DNA from: Meconema thalassinum
Lineage: Eukaryota; Arthropoda; Insecta; Orthoptera; Tettigoniidae
Reading direction: 5' to 3'
DNA length: 64,000 nucleotides
Assembly: GCA_946902985.2 (NCBI GenBank)
Contig: OX336398.1
Coordinates: forward strand, 228,495,556 to 228,559,555
Part shown: in pieces, positions 20,693-33,401 of the stretch
How positions within the stretch are numbered: the first letter of the stretch is position 1
Layout: every line of letters starts with the position of its first letter
Notes under the pieces: generated by a model
Database searches by the model: none
What the model saw: the letters and a program-made list of their open reading frames with translations, nothing else
What the model was told of the DNA's origin: nothing
Translations under genes and position numbers: made by a program

Positions 20693-23600
20693 ATACATTG
20701 CCACACCACACCTAATTACAATTAATGAGATACATGAAGTTACTAATGAAGATTTACTAGAAGAGTGGGGAATCGTCAGAGAGGAAAGACCATGTGCCTT
20801 ACCTATTATTTCTGTACGGATAGATGGCCAACAATACAAAGCCCTGATGGATACTGGTGCAATTATTTCCATCATTTCAGAAGATTGTTATCAAAGTCTG
20901 CTAAGAGGAGAGAATATGACAGTTCTACCTGTTTCTACCGTCAAAGTGAGAGGGATTTTCCAAGATAAGGCAGTGAAGTGCAAGATTCAAGTGTTATTGA
21001 ACTTTGAGATCAATGGAAGGAATTATGAACAGATCTTCATTGTGGTGAGCAAGATCAATTTTGATATGGTGCTTGGAATCGATTTTATATCGAAGGTCGG
21101 AGCTATTATTGACATGAAGAACAGAAGTATTAGCTTTAATGATGGGTACATGATCACAGAAGAGATAGAAAAACAGGACGTGAAAAACAGTCTGGAAATA
21201 GACCTTAGGGAAGAAATTTTGAATACCATAATTAATGAAGTGGAAAATTTAGCAGAAATACCCAGTAGAAAAACTGAAGGATTTGAAGAAATTCAGGGGG
21301 AATTTGAGGATCTGATAAAGGAATTCCAAGATATCTTTGATGAAAAGCCTGGATTGATTAAGGATTATAAATACAAGATAAGGCTGACAGATGAAACCCC
21401 TTACCAGAAGAGAATATACCCCATTCCTGAGAAATACTATCAAGAAGTACGAGGGTTAATCCGAAAAATGGAGGTAGACGGGATTATTAAAAAACAGGCG
21501 TCGTCTTATATAAACCCCATCACAGTAGTGAAGAAAAGTAATGGTCAGATACGTCTTTGTCTCGATGCCAGGACCATCAACTTGAAGATTCTTCCAGAAA
21601 ATGACCGACCACCCAAGATTAGAGATCTGCTTCGAAAATTCAAAGGAAGAGCATGTTTCAGCGTTCTTGACTTGACGTCTTCATTTTATCAAGTTCAACT
21701 AGAAGAAGAGAGTATGCAGTACACTGGATTCCTATTTGACCAGACATCATGGGTCTTTGTCAGAATGCCTTTTGGTATGGTTAACAGTGGACCAGCACTT
21801 ATTCGAGCACTTGATAGTAAGCTCACTGATGAAGTGAAAGAAAATGTAATCTGCTACATCGATGATTTAATCGTATCTTCACCCAGCGCCGCAGAACATT
21901 TAGTGCACTTGAGAAAGTTGTTCGAGAATTTAAGGGAGGCCAATATCAAAGTAAATTTTGGAAAATGTCAATTCTTGAAGAAGGAGATAAATTAGTTGGG
22001 GCATACAATTTATAAAGATGGATATCATCCAAACACGCAAAAAGTAGAGGTGATCACGAGATTTCCAAAGCCAACTAAGGTGAAACAAGTCAGAGAATTT
22101 GTAGGCGCATGCCAATTTATTAGCAGCCACTGTCCGAGATACTCTGAAATTATGGCTCCTCTGTATGACTTACTCAAAAAGAATAATAGATGGAAATGGA
22201 GTACCGCAGCAGATGAGGCTTTTGAGAAAGCAAAAGAGATGCTCAGAAATAACGTGAAACTGGAGTACCCAGACTTTGAGAAGGTGTTTTATATTGAGTC
22301 TGATGCATCAAGAATAGGCATTAGTGCAGTCTTATACCAGAAAGACGAGGCAGGCAACAAGCACTACATTGCATTCACTAGTCGGAAGTTGAAGAAACAC
22401 GAGGAAAACTACTTCACGACTGAACTTGAAGCGTTAGCTTTTGTGACAGCTTTGCAAGCGTGGAAGAAAATCCTGCTGGGACATAAAGTCATCATTATTA
22501 CTGACCATAAAGCACTACAGTTTATGCTGCAAACTGACATGTCAAGTGACAGATTGACACGTTGGGCTTTGTTCACCCAACAGTTTAACGCCACTATTGT
22601 CCACCAGCCTGGGAAAGATAACTTACTGGCTGATGCGTTATCACGTAACCCTATTAAAAATGTGCAGATACACCATGTACAATTGGAGCAAGAAGATCAA
22701 GAAACCGTTAGGAGATTAGCCCGAATCGGTGTGTCACAGAAGAGACACGCTCCAATAAGGAAAATGTACAGGTTCCTCAAGGGTTACATGGACAATACGG
22801 ATGTTGACTATGCAGCTACACGGAGAAATTCACGACACTTTGTCTTGAGTGGAGACATCGTATGCAAGTATGCTGACTCTGCGCATACAAAACTCCGAAT
22901 AGTCGTGCCACCTAAACTTGTTGTCAATTTAGTGTGGGTAGCTCATCACGCAACTGGACATGCCGGTTTAGATAAAACTCTTGATACTCTTAAAGAGAGA
23001 TTTATTTGGACTAACATGCGTTCCAGTATTGCCAAGGTCATTCGATCATGTGACAAATGTCAGAGAGAAAAGTATGCCTCTGCTTTATTAAAGGGAAAAC
23101 CGAAGGCTATGATTCCTTCTAAGCCAAATGAACTTATGGCGACGGACATATTTGGCCCCTGTCCGAAGGGATATCAGGGTAACCAGTACCTGTTGGTTAC
23201 CGTGGATGTTTTCTCAAAATTTGTAACAACGAGTCCCATGCAGAAAGCTAACACGAGGAACGTTGTAAGCAGACTGGAAAATGCTGTATTTCCTAAAGCT
23301 GGTAAACCAGAATACCTACTGTCAGATCATGGAACGCAGTTTACGTCAGTGGAATTTGCAGCGGATATGAAAAGGCTTGGCATTAAGCACTTATTTTCAA
23401 GCGTGCGTTACCCAGAATCGAATTCTTCTGAAAGATATATGGCTGAATTTTCGAAATTCTGTCGAATTTTCTGTCCAAATGATCATTCTGGTTGGGTGAG
23501 ATTTGTACCCCTTATTGAGGAATGTCTGAATTCTACAGTGCAGGAGAGCACAGGAGAAGTGCCAATGCGACTTCATCTAGGAAGAAACCCAGAAAGGCCG

Positions 23601-23957
23601 TGGGATAATCTTTTCAACCACGTTCCTAGAGATCCCGACCTAGGAAGGCAGCAGAGGATTGACAAGGCGAAGGAACAACTCCAGAAAGCAGCAGAGAAAC
23701 GATTGAAAAGAGTAGCTGGAAAACGTTTTGGTGCACCATTAGCAGTCGGAAATCTTGTATTACTCCGCAGACCTGTCAAGGCTGATATGAGCAAGAAGAT
23801 CTATCCCAAATTTGGAATTGTATTTATGGGGCCGTTTAGAATTACAAATGCTTATGGAAACAACTGCTATGAACTCTACGATGATGAGAATAATGTCATT
23901 TATGGCAAGTTCAATGCTGGAAATTTGAAAAGATACTATCCTAGAGTAAGCCAGTAA
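20693..23957 (+). pseudogene. pol of the Gypsy element (protease, RT, RNase H, integrase; one stop)
   Basis: Its open frame begins by 20637, overlapping the end of gag in the +1 frame, so it may be made by frameshifting. Domains in order: aspartic protease with MDTGA (DTG at about 20850) and VLGIDF; reverse transcriptase with LDARTINLK, FSVLDLTSSFYQV, MPFGMVNSG and YIDD (21855-21866); a TAG at 21993-21995 interrupts a KKEIN-LGH motif just after RT; then the same frame continues with RNase H (ESDAS, TELEAL, TDHKAL) and integrase with the HHCC zinc finger (AHHATGHAG, CDKC), catalytic D (ATDIFG), D (LSDHGTQF) and E (NSSER), spaced D-35-E, and a GPF-like C-terminal module. About 1100 codons. The RT and integrase motifs look otherwise intact. 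One nonsense change disables the copy. Confidence 0.9.
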
Positions 23958-24038
23958 TAATTCAATTTCGTGTTCAAGAGAGTTGAGATACTTGTAACAC
24001 TGAGTTTAAAAACAATTTGCAACTATTTTTAAAACGTG
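23958..24038 (+). other. 3' untranslated interior of the Gypsy element
   Basis: Short spacer between the pol stop and the polypurine tract; too short for env. Confidence 0.6.
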
Positions 24039-24050
24039 GTGAGGGGAGAA
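24039..24050 (+). promoter_or_regulatory. Polypurine tract
   Basis: GTGAGGGGAGAA lies directly before the 3' LTR, the usual primer site for plus-strand synthesis. It contains one T. Confidence 0.75.
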
Positions 24051-27000
24051 TGCCCCCGTAAATTGAATTATATAGAGACCACGGTGGCTATATTGGAAAA
24101 TATAAAGAAAGTTATGGCTGTCATAGTTATGACGTGGGTGGTCATGACGTAAGCACGGATGACGCAGACGTTATACCAGCAGGCTGCTTGAGCTGAGATT
24201 CTTTATGACGTCAGCATTTATTCGAGAAAGATCCGAGATTTACGACGCAGTCGCAGGAAATGTGGAATTGTGCTGAGGAAGAAATTATGCTATTGGAGGG
24301 GAGGCTCGAACCAATCAACGATTGTGTGAAGGAAGACGGAGATTGCTGAAACTATGATATTTTTAATGCTTTTTGGAATGAAGAATTGTGGAAATCCATT
24401 TGCAGTTGAGGCATTGATCTGGAATTTTGGTGAAAGTTATTTCCAGTTTTTGAATTTTGAAAATCCGTCACGTATTGACGAAGTTGGAACTACTAGCAAT
24501 GACGCAGTAACACGCTATGGAAGGGATGGATACGCCCCTCATGAAGTTTATAAAAGGCCTTGCGCAGAAGAGAGGAGTCTCAATCGTCAGATCTCAAATC
24601 GTCAGATCTTCAGTGATTATATATTCGTTTTGGTGAAACGTCGAGTGACATTGGTAGAAAGAGTCGTCTTTATAACGCGTGGTGAAGCCACCGCATTAAA
24701 CGTGATTCGAGCAGACAAGCAGTGCAAGTTTACTGTGAGTAAAACTAGGTGAAGTTAAAACGCACATTATAACGCGTCTACAAGAGTGGCTATGAACAGT
24801 TAGCGGTTGCCTATAAGCTAATCCTATTGTGCAGTGCTACATTAAGCAGTGTAGTAAATTTGAACAATTTCGAGGAGTTATTTTAGAAGATATTAGCAAT
24901 TTTAGACGTCTGACAAAAGTGATTTTCTCGCCTCCTGAGAAGCACTTTGTATCGCCAGATCCTACGCTACGGCTGACACAGCTAGTATAACAGGGAGACT
25001 TCTGATTGCTTTTGTGACACAACGCTACAGTATTATGGAGCAGTTTAATAAGGCAGTTTGTTCTTCGATTACCATAACCGAAGAGAAGATGGAAGGCTAA
25101 AGGACTTTAATGCAATTGGGACATACATCGTTGGAGTAAGATAGCAACATGGAACTTCGCTAATTGCCATTCCATATAAGCGGACATGTGGTGAACAACC
25201 ATCTACACCCATGTTTCGTGGCTCAACGCTGAATACTATCAAATAGCAATGGAAACGATTTCATACTCTCTGAATATGAATATTTCTACGGAAATTACTA
25301 CAAAAACTTCATGGCGATTTTCTACAAGATCTTCAGGGATTTTTCAAGAGAGGTCAGGGTTGTCCCGACTCACAAAGAAGAATTTTGCCGGAAGGATGTC
25401 TTTCGTCTTCATGGAGCAGTGCAATTTCCGGAGAAGGAAGCAGTTCGATTCTCCGAGGGTGCTGTTTCCTGTTTCGAGGATGGAGCTCAGCTTTAACTTG
25501 GTGAAATGGATCCATCAGCAGTCTTCTTTGGGGAATTTTCCTCTGGAACTTCAATCGGCAGATAAGGTAGTCGTGAACGTTTATTGTATTTGAGTTTTCT
25601 AGCAATATCTGAGCAACCATTTTCCCATAATTTTTGTCCTCATGTATTTTGCCCTATATTCTTGTTTGAGATTCCTATTCTCAGTACACCTTGATGAGTT
25701 ACGCCTTTTTCGACGATTTATTAAGACATTGTTATGTCATGGGCATAGTTAAATGATTTTGGATCAGTTGAGACTGATATTTAGATTTTTCAGTAATTTG
25801 CTTATTTTTGTAGTCACGATTTGACTATAAGTTAATGATTTTCATGGCAGATTTAACTTCAGACAGCGTGTCTCTTTATTAAAGTAATTTCTACCCCAGT
25901 TTAATTACTTTGACCAATTTTCTGTCATCATCAAGAAGGAAGAACATTTAAATGATTTTAGAGCGTTAAAATCTCTTGCGTTGTCGACGATCTTGGAAAT
26001 ACTAGTCGTTATTTGAAATTGATTGCAACACAGACATTTATCGTCAGTTATGAACGACCATTGCATCATAGACAATTTTGTGAAAGATGAACTTTAATTA
26101 TGAATTATTGAATGCATTAAAGCCGTGAACTTTTGTTAGGAGTTTTTTCTCAATTAGAGAGTTGAATAATAATGTTTGCATTCCACAGTCTAATTGGATT
26201 CTAATCGATTATTTTGCAGTTTAGTCGCACTTTGTTTGATGATAGTATTTTTATACTACAATACTTTGAAGATGATAATCTTAAATTTTGATAGACCAGA
26301 GAGGCGTATATAAGCGTATTCACTATTAAATTTGTTTGTGATTGGCAAATTTTTACTTCATTTCGATTCATGAATGAAATCCACGAAGGTTAAATGACAA
26401 CAGTTTTGAAACTATTAATGATTATAAGAATTTTTGAAGTGGTACTATGAATGTATAATCGCTAGCGCAGCGGACGTGTTGAAAGTCGCTGATGTATAAT
26501 GCCCTTGAAGTAAATGAAGGAGATTCCCACAGTAATTAATGATATTAAAGAATTTGTTAGTGGAGGTTTTAGTAAATTATGTGGAAGATTTTGATGCCGT
26601 ATATATTAATATATGATGAATTTTGGGCCTATTATTAATGCAGTTTTGTGCATTTTTTTTGTAAGCGACGTATTTACCGCAGGAGTGTATTGTATTTGTC
26701 CTTTGAAAATTAATCAAGTGAATTTACTGTTATAATTAACAAGAGTATTGAAAGAATTTGAGATAAGATTTTGAATGAAGATTACCTTCACAAATAATTA
26801 TAATAATTATTAAACCTTTATTAAACCAGATTGTGACATTAACATGTATAACTAACCTTCATTGGTCGATTATATTGACACGATTTTGAAATTACCAACC
26901 GGATGAACATGTGGTTAATGTATTTCTCAAATTAATAATTTGAATAATTTAAATGTTAATATTGTAAATGAATAATGTAAATATCTTTGACAATAATGTG

Positions 27001-27975
27001 GAACGGAAGTAATGTTAGAGGCGTGTTTAAAATTCTTTTTGTCTTTAACTATATTATAAACAATTTCTAATTGTTATTAATAATTTATGATTTTTTGTTA
27101 TAAACATTTAAGAGTTTGTTTTATACTCTAAACAGTGCTTATTAAACATTTGAATGATAATTTAACAAGTTTAAGAATTGTCAGAATAATCCAGTGGTAT
27201 GTGAGTAAATCATTGGAAAGATTTGCGTAACAATATTTTGTGATGTCTTGCGGACATTTAAAACTTTTGAGAGAGTGCTGGATTCTTACGCAACGTGACT
27301 TGACAAGGGAGCCCATTTGACAGGTGTACGTCAGGCTGAAGGGTAGATGGCAGCTGGCCAGACAACTGGTTATCAGCGGACGAGGTCGTCTGCATTGTGG
27401 CCTTGCGCCTATAAATACAAGTGTCATGTTTATTAAAAGAAACCAAATGCTCTGTATATATGTCTCATCCTGACTTCCTTATCCAGACCAAATGTGTTCT
27501 AAATATTACGTTATTTTGAGCTCGTGGGAGCTAACATGTTGTATAATAACTTTGCAAGTCCTATAGGAGGACATAGTCAGATTGACATGGGCTACTGATA
27601 GCCACATTTATTTTGTTGAGTTGTTAAAGTCATACCCTTTATTTGAAATAAAGCTTTTGTACAGTTCAAGGTTCTTGCCGTCGTTCTGGTTCATTTTTAA
27701 ATGTCACAGTGAAGGTTATTGTGGGAGCATACTTTAGAGATCCTGTTGTCAACCCAATCCCCGAGATATTTATAAGAGGTAAGTAGAGGTAAGTATGAAC
27801 CCCCGTCTATTTTGGTGTGTTCCACAATAATTCCTTGTTAACTTCCGTGCTCAAATCTCGATAGTATCTGTCAGTGCCATTTTCATTGGTGTAGCTGAGC
27901 CGGCGCGGTGGATTATTGGCAATCCGATTGAGGGGGCGGATATCTGACAGCCTACTATCCGGGTAAACGGGGACA
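24051..27975 (+). repeat. 3' LTR of the Gypsy element
   Basis: 3925 bp, nearly identical to 13759-17684. Carries the same CRE-like cluster (24130-24213), TATA candidates (24549, 27410) and AATAAA (27647-27652). Followed by the GTAC duplication. Confidence 0.95.
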
Positions 27976-28256
27976 GTACCTACTGTAAGGCCACGGCCGC
28001 CTCCTTCCCTCTTTCTAGCCTTTCCATCCCAATCTTCCATCCCTTCCCATCCCTCATGAGGCCCCTGTTCGCTTTGCAGGTGAGGCCGCCTGGGCGAAGT
28101 GCTGATCACACCTTCCCAGTTGTATCCTTCCCGACCAGATGTTCCAAGCTCCAGGACACTGCCCGTAGAGGCGGTAGTGGTGACTTCCCTCGCTGAGTCC
28201 GTGGGAACCACCAACCTGGAGGGTAAATTGACTAAATAAAAAAAAATTAAAAAAAT
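27976..28256 (+). repeat. tRNA-derived SINE, right part (split by the Gypsy element)
   Basis: Begins with the duplicated GTAC and continues the SINE broken at 13758: CTACTGTAAGGCCACGGCCG, then GGTGAGGCCGCCTGGGCGAA, then CTGGAGGGTAAATTGACTAA and an A-rich tail. Its body is also seen as a fragment at 1365-1435. Confidence 0.8.
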
Positions 28257-28257
28257 A

Positions 28258-28320
28258 CCGATACCCATGCATTTAGGAGAAAGTAGGCTAATTTTTATTT
28301 ACTGAACATCTTGTTTGGAT
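28258..28320 (+). repeat. HINE-like 3' end fragment
   Basis: CCCATGCATTTAGGAGAAAG, TAGGCTA and GAACATCTTGTTT are shared with 35272-35330 and resemble the 3' ends (AATAGGCT...GGAACTACTTGT) of the HINE-like family. Confidence 0.4.
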
Positions 28321-28399
28321 GATTTTAAATCATTTTAGATGATTAATGGGTTGGAAATAAATTTTGAACTCATACTTTTAAAAAAGTCCATTCACTCGA

Positions 28400-28801
28400 T
28401 CATGTCAGACCGGCTGGTGCAAGGCAAAGATTGTCTTGGTTGGTTTTCACATGACGTTCTGTCTTATTTGAACTGGATACATCCATCACACCATCGCCAC
28501 AAGTCTCACTCAACTGGCGATGAATTTCGATGGGTGTCACATCACGCAAATGGAGAAAACGAATGATTACACATTGTTCTTGTAACAAAAACGTCGCTAT
28601 TTTAAGTATCCAAACAGTCCTCACTCTCAACGTTGCCGCTGGCGTTACTAGTGCGTACAATACTGCTATCTTTTTCACACATTCACAACGAATGCGCGAG
28701 TATTTCAACCGTCTAATTGTTAGTTGGTATAGCTGTGACGTATATTGTGAGGTGAGGTCTGAGTGACCGGCGATTAATCTTACTTGTTCATAGGCAGACA
28801 C
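28400..28801 (-). pseudogene. Mariner/SETMAR-type transposase, N-terminal HTH fragment
   Basis: The minus-strand frame contains QEQCVIIRFLHLRDVTPIEI followed by HRQLSETCGDGVMDV, the characteristic N-terminal helix-turn-helix of mariner (Mos1 HTH) transposases, the part that binds the terminal repeats. The next residues are out of pattern (SSSNKTERHVKTNQ), as if a few codons were lost, and the catalytic core is missing. The first 70 residues of the frame do not resemble mariner and are probably flanking DNA read through. It is a truncated, inactive copy; no TIR was found. Confidence 0.7.
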
Positions 28802-28914
28802 AATATAACTCTTTACTGGACATTTTTCGTTTTAGTACTTCAACTACTCTAACACACGACACTAATACAAACATATATTAAACCTCATATTACGTTTGTT
28901 GTTGTTATTGTTTG

Positions 28915-29700
28915 AGTCTTCAGTCTTTCGACTGGTTTGATGCAGCGCTCCTTGCCTCCCTGTCCTGAGCTAATCGTTTCATCTCTACATAGCTACCACA
29001 CCCTACATCCGAGGCAATCTGTTTAACATATTCTAACCAGTTCTTGTCCTCTACCCTCCCTTCCATAACTAAGCTTGTTATTCCTGGGTGTCTTAGTATG
29101 TGTCCTACCAACCTATCTCTTCTCTTCATTAGCAGTCTCCAGAAACATCTCTCCTCTCCCACTAGTCTTAATACCTCTTCGTTTGCAACCCTATCCACCC
29201 ATCTGATCTTCATCATTGTCCTCTAACACCTCATTTCAAACGCTTCAATTCTCCTCTTTTCTGCTGCACCAATTGTCCAAGTTTCACTTCCATAGAGCAC
29301 CACGCTCCAGACAAAGACCTTCAAAAATGACTTCCTAATACCTAAATCTATATTCGATATCAACAGATTCCTTTTCTGTAGAAATGCTTTCCTTGCTTGA
29401 GCTAACCAATTTTTTATATCCTCTTTTCTTCGTCCATCACTGGTTATTTTGCTTCCTATGTAACAGAAGTCTCCTACTGCCTTTAGTATTTCACCTGCCA
29501 ATTTGATCTCCATGGAGGTTTCTGATTTATTTCGGCTGCATTCCAATATTTTTGTTTTACATTTATTAATTTTCATCATGAATTCTTTCCTCAAGACGGA
29601 GTCCATACCACTCAAAAACTCATTCACATCCTCAGGCGTGTCGGCCAAGATCACTATGCCATGTAATGCAAAAAAATAAAAGTTTTCTCTGATCATTAGA
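28915..29700 (-). pseudogene. RTE-like LINE, C-terminal half (best copy)
   Basis: Minus-strand coding runs from about 29696 to 28920. It encodes the part after the reverse transcriptase catalytic centre of an insect endonuclease-reverse transcriptase: MKINKCKTKILECSRN, VGDFCYIGSKITSDG, FVWSVVLYGSETWT, RWVDRVANEEVL, LVGHILRHPG and a terminal RLAQDREARSAASNQSKD. One in-frame stop (TAG at 29223-29225) separates the two open pieces; otherwise the frame is preserved. The RT catalytic and endonuclease domains are missing (5' truncation near 29700, typical for LINEs). It is the reference for six other fragments of this family in the window. Confidence 0.8.
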
Positions 29701-29778
29701 TTTAATTCATTTTAAAAATGGATACCTAACAAAATATCATTATACACATATTATATAGAAACAAATATTCATGGTAGA

Positions 29779-30209
29779 GACCGGCTTCGGTGGTGTAGTC
29801 GGTAGCATACTGAACTGCTGTGCCCAAGATAGCGTGTTCAAACCCGGCCGAAGTCGTCGGATTTTTTAAGAGTGTTAAAAATTCTTCAGTATGCCTTCCT
29901 TCGGAGGGAAAGTAAAGCCGGCGGTCCCATGTCATAGATTTATGGCATGTAAAAGATCCTTTCACAGACTAAACATGTGTAAAGCAAAATTTTTTAGGTT
30001 AGATTTCGTCAGAACGCTCTATCAAAGTTCCAACGTTCACCACTAGGTATCATTGATATCTGGTGGCGAAATTTGGAACTACTTGAAATTGAACGGAACT
30101 TGTAGCTCACCCTTTAGGGTATCCGCTGGAAGCAGCTACAGAGTCAGGCGAGCCGAACATGTCCTCGGACACTCCCGGCACTAAAAGCCATACGATAAAT
30201 AAATAAATA
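29779..30209 (+). repeat. tRNA-derived SINE (CTTCGGTGG family), complete with target duplication
   Basis: 431 bp between 12-bp duplications ATTCATGGTAGA (29767-29778 and 30210-30221). Box A region TGGTGTAGTCGGTAGCATAC, box B region GTTCAAACCCGG. The tail is AAAGCCATACGATAAATAAA, the same GCCATACG tail as the jockey-like LINE at 5516. Other family members: 51889-52230, 52231-52575, 56567-56890. Confidence 0.85.
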
Positions 30210-30221
30210 ATTCATGGTAGA

Positions 30222-31720
30222 CACAATAAAACAGCAAAACATTCTTGTTGAGTTACACTGAGCTATGCAGAGACTCAAGGCCATGTGCTCGGAAGGTTCA
30301 GAAAAGAAAAGGCGGGAAGTAACAATAGAAGGAATGGAAATAACACTTCAAAATATTGTTGCGGTCACCTTGACCACACCCCACAAGTAGAGAGTTAAAA
30401 CAATCCGCATGTTTCTGTATGTTTCCAGTCCTGATAAACAAAATCAGAAGTGTTATAACTTGAATGCGCCTGGTATTTGCAAGGGAGGCCCACGCGATGG
30501 TGGGCTTCAAACCTACTCCACAGACGGATTGCCTCAGTGGGTGGTAGATTTCAACAGATGTAAAGCTCCTTGCCCTAGTATCACGTGCAATATCTCCAGG
30601 GGTCGTGTGTAAACTTTGAATCAGATTGTTCCGCGGTGGCAACTTGTGATGTAGGCCTACCATCTTGGAAACTTACTCACGTCTCCAGAGACGCCTCTGG
30701 CTGTGACGTACGCAGAGGTTCTGCGTGTCCAACCTTCACACTGGAGATCGATCAGCGTTTTATTATGGATGTCTAGTTACTTACTTCAATCTTGAATATT
30801 GTTTGATAATCTTCAGTCGGGCAACACAATGTTATCCCAATTACTGGAATATGGGAAAAGCAACCCCTGAAACTGTACATGTGATTGCTAAAAAATTACA
30901 TATATACAGAGTGGTTCACCAGCCCATAATTTTTTTGGAGGAAGGCAACCCAATTAACGTATATATCATAGGCATCCTTACAACATAATTACCTGCTGCC
31001 TTATGGCCTTAATACAACTTTACCGTTGAGTTCATGCTCGCAAATATAGTAGAAATCATTAGCGGTATTGTTATTTCAATGACCACAACTATAATGCATG
31101 TTTTAAACGATCACACCTCTGAATTAACCTCCGTTTGGACAGGTGTCTATGGGGGTACGAATAGATTCATTACGTGCCAGAATTTCAGCATGGGTCTCAG
31201 TAGCTAAGGTGGATAAATCATGCATACCTGCAGTCGTGTTAGGCAAGCTGCCTGGTACCAGGTTGGATACCCGGGCTGGTACTTGTATTTTCGCTTAATG
31301 CCGTTTACAGTGGATGTACTATGGCCGCTTATGTACCTGTTCCAACGAGTGATTTTTTATTTGGTCCTAAAAAGGACGGTTTTAATCTGATGGGACGTGG
31401 CTAGGATGAACGGGGAGGACTACTCAAGACGGATACTGATCATCATGAGATGCAGATTTTCAATGTTTTTGTTTTCAAAAGGGACACTTAGAAGCGAGCT
31501 CGCTTCGTTTTTGTACCGTTTCATTGTTATCTAACCACGATTATTATTGTTTTCAGAAGGACTGTTGTTTAGTTTGTTAATAAGTTATTGCATAAACCCA
31601 ATGGGCTTACTATAGAAGTCATCGTAGTAAAATATACACTGGTCAAAAAATGTTTTGCAAATTGCAAGCTTATGTATTTGTGGACTATATATAATACACG
31701 TGCTTCATCCGATAACTGTT
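30222..31720. other. Unassigned region
   Basis: 1.5 kb with only short open frames and no family I recognise. A small perfect hairpin, GAAGCGAGCTCGCTTC, lies at about 31491-31506. Confidence 0.4.
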
Positions 31721-31721
31721 T

Positions 31722-31765
31722 TATTTATTTATTTATGTAGCGTATGGTATTATACATGAATGCCA
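31722..31765 (-). repeat. LINE or SINE 3' tail fragment
   Basis: On the minus strand ACCATACGCTACATAAATAA, the third example of the CCATACG-TAAATAAA tail seen at 5516 and 30185. Confidence 0.5.
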
Positions 31766-31769
31766 ATAT

Positions 31770-32136
31770 TATTAATAATAATAAATATAGTACTACTACT
31801 AATAATAAAAACAAGTACATACGAGGCACGTTTTTTTAGATAATACCCGTTGCGATATTACGCCATTGCAGCGCAGCGGTCGGCATTTAGTGAAGGCACG
31901 CTGAGTACCTGCATTTCTATTGACAAGGCTGAGACGTCATTACGGCAACAGTCGTCCAGTCCTAATCATACGGAGTTTTCCTGAGCACATATGCAACTTG
32001 CCAGACAGTGTTGGCCAAATGGCAGCATATCTTACAGGGGAGTTTTCTCTCTTGTCTACGAGTCGGCAGAACTCCCGATCGCTGATGCCATTTCAAAAGC
32101 TTGCCAACACACCTACACATGGTATTTTGGTACTTT
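31770..32136. other. Unassigned region
   Basis: No gene or repeat identified; a GC-richer stretch at 31850-32100 might be transposon-derived, but I see no diagnostic motif. Confidence 0.3.
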
Positions 32137-33250
32137 TAGCCTACTTTTCAAAATTTGCAAAAATGAGGAAAAAGTAGACTTATGAGATCGGGCAAATGTG
32201 TGTCTGTCTGTCTGTCTGTCTGTCTGCTGTGTGTGTGTGTGTCCTATCAACTCCTAAACGGCTGCAGCAAACGAAACAAAATTTGGTAGAAGTAATGACC
32301 TATACCTGAATATCTCACGGCCATATTTGAAAATGATGTCAGTGCTACCAACTGCTGAAAAATCGCATTTGAAATTTGAGCTCCATGTTGGATATCTTGG
32401 AAGGTATGAATCGGAGCTATTTCTAAAATGGCACACGTATAGATAATAATATTGCAGTTTAATTTCCAGGAAACCATACATGGCAGTGTTGCCAAAATGA
32501 GTATAAGCCTGCTGATAGGTCCAAATTTTAAATGCATATAACTTCTACACTGTCAATTGGATTTAAACCAAATTTCGTATGTGCTATGTGTACATAAACA
32601 GATATGACTGAGCGTATTCTTAAGAGCCACCAGGGCTGCCAACTGTTAATAAATGCTCTCAATTTGTTTTAATCCAAATACCCATATATCAGAAAGTATG
32701 CAAGCCGACAGTTTTAAACTATGCACACGTATAGTACCTGACATTCTATATTAATTTGGAGTAACTTATATACGTCAGTGCTACCAACATGATTCTAAGC
32801 CTGCTGAGACGTCCAACTTTAAATTCATGTAACTTCTATACTAACTAATGGATTTCATTCAAAATTGGCACAACAATAGATCATATTATTTCAGATTATT
32901 TCTGATCAATACATGCATGGCATTGTTGCCAACATGATTTTACGTGCGCTGTTAGATCCAATGTTTAACTTCATGTAACGTCCATGCTATGCATTGGACT
33001 TCAACCGAATTTTGTATTCTGTACCCTAAGAAATGGATCTAAGAATATATTCAGTCACCAGGGCTGCCAAATGTAGTGCTTTATTAGGCTACATTATGCC
33101 AGGTATACACTATTTCGAACTAAATAGAAATTTCGATATTACCAACTTAATTTCGTCATTATTCTAGATAGATCCATATAGATTAATTATTGGCATGAAT
33201 CTTAAATTTTAAGAAAAGTAGGCTCTTTAGATCGTCACGGAACTTCTTGT
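32137..33250 (+). mobile_element. HINE-like non-autonomous element, copy B
   Basis: Starts TAGCCTACTTTTCAAAATTT with the subterminal inverted copy AAAAAGTAGACTTATGAGAT, then a GTCT/GT microsatellite (32206-32242), a long non-coding core, and ends AAAAGTAGGCTCTTTAGATC and GTCACGGAACTTCTTGT. Followed head-to-tail by copy C. The layout (subterminal repeats, microsatellite, 3' hairpin) recalls DINE-1/Helentron-associated elements. Confidence 0.65.
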
Positions 33251-33365
33251 TATCCTACTTTTCACATTTTGCAAAACTGAGGAAAAGGTAGACTTATGAG
33301 ATCGATCCGGAAAAGGTGTGTATGTCTATCTGTCTGCCTGTCCTTCTGTCTGTCTGTCTGTCTGG

Positions 33366-33401
<36 letters not shown>

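Larger units (their letters stand above)
13759..27975 (+). mobile_element. Full-length Gypsy-type LTR retrotransposon with giant LTRs
   Basis: 14.2 kb bounded by TG...CA and by a 4-bp duplication GTAC (13755-13758 and 27976-27979). Two LTRs of 3926 and 3925 bp flank a 6.4-kb interior in the order PBS, gag, pol (protease, RT, RNase H, integrase), polypurine tract. The order RT-RNase H-integrase marks Ty3/Gypsy. There is no env-like frame between pol and the 3' LTR. By eye the LTRs differ at about 25-30 sites, under 1 percent, so the insertion is fairly young, yet gag has one stop and one frameshift and pol has one stop. It inserted into a SINE, whose two halves flank it. Confidence 0.95.
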
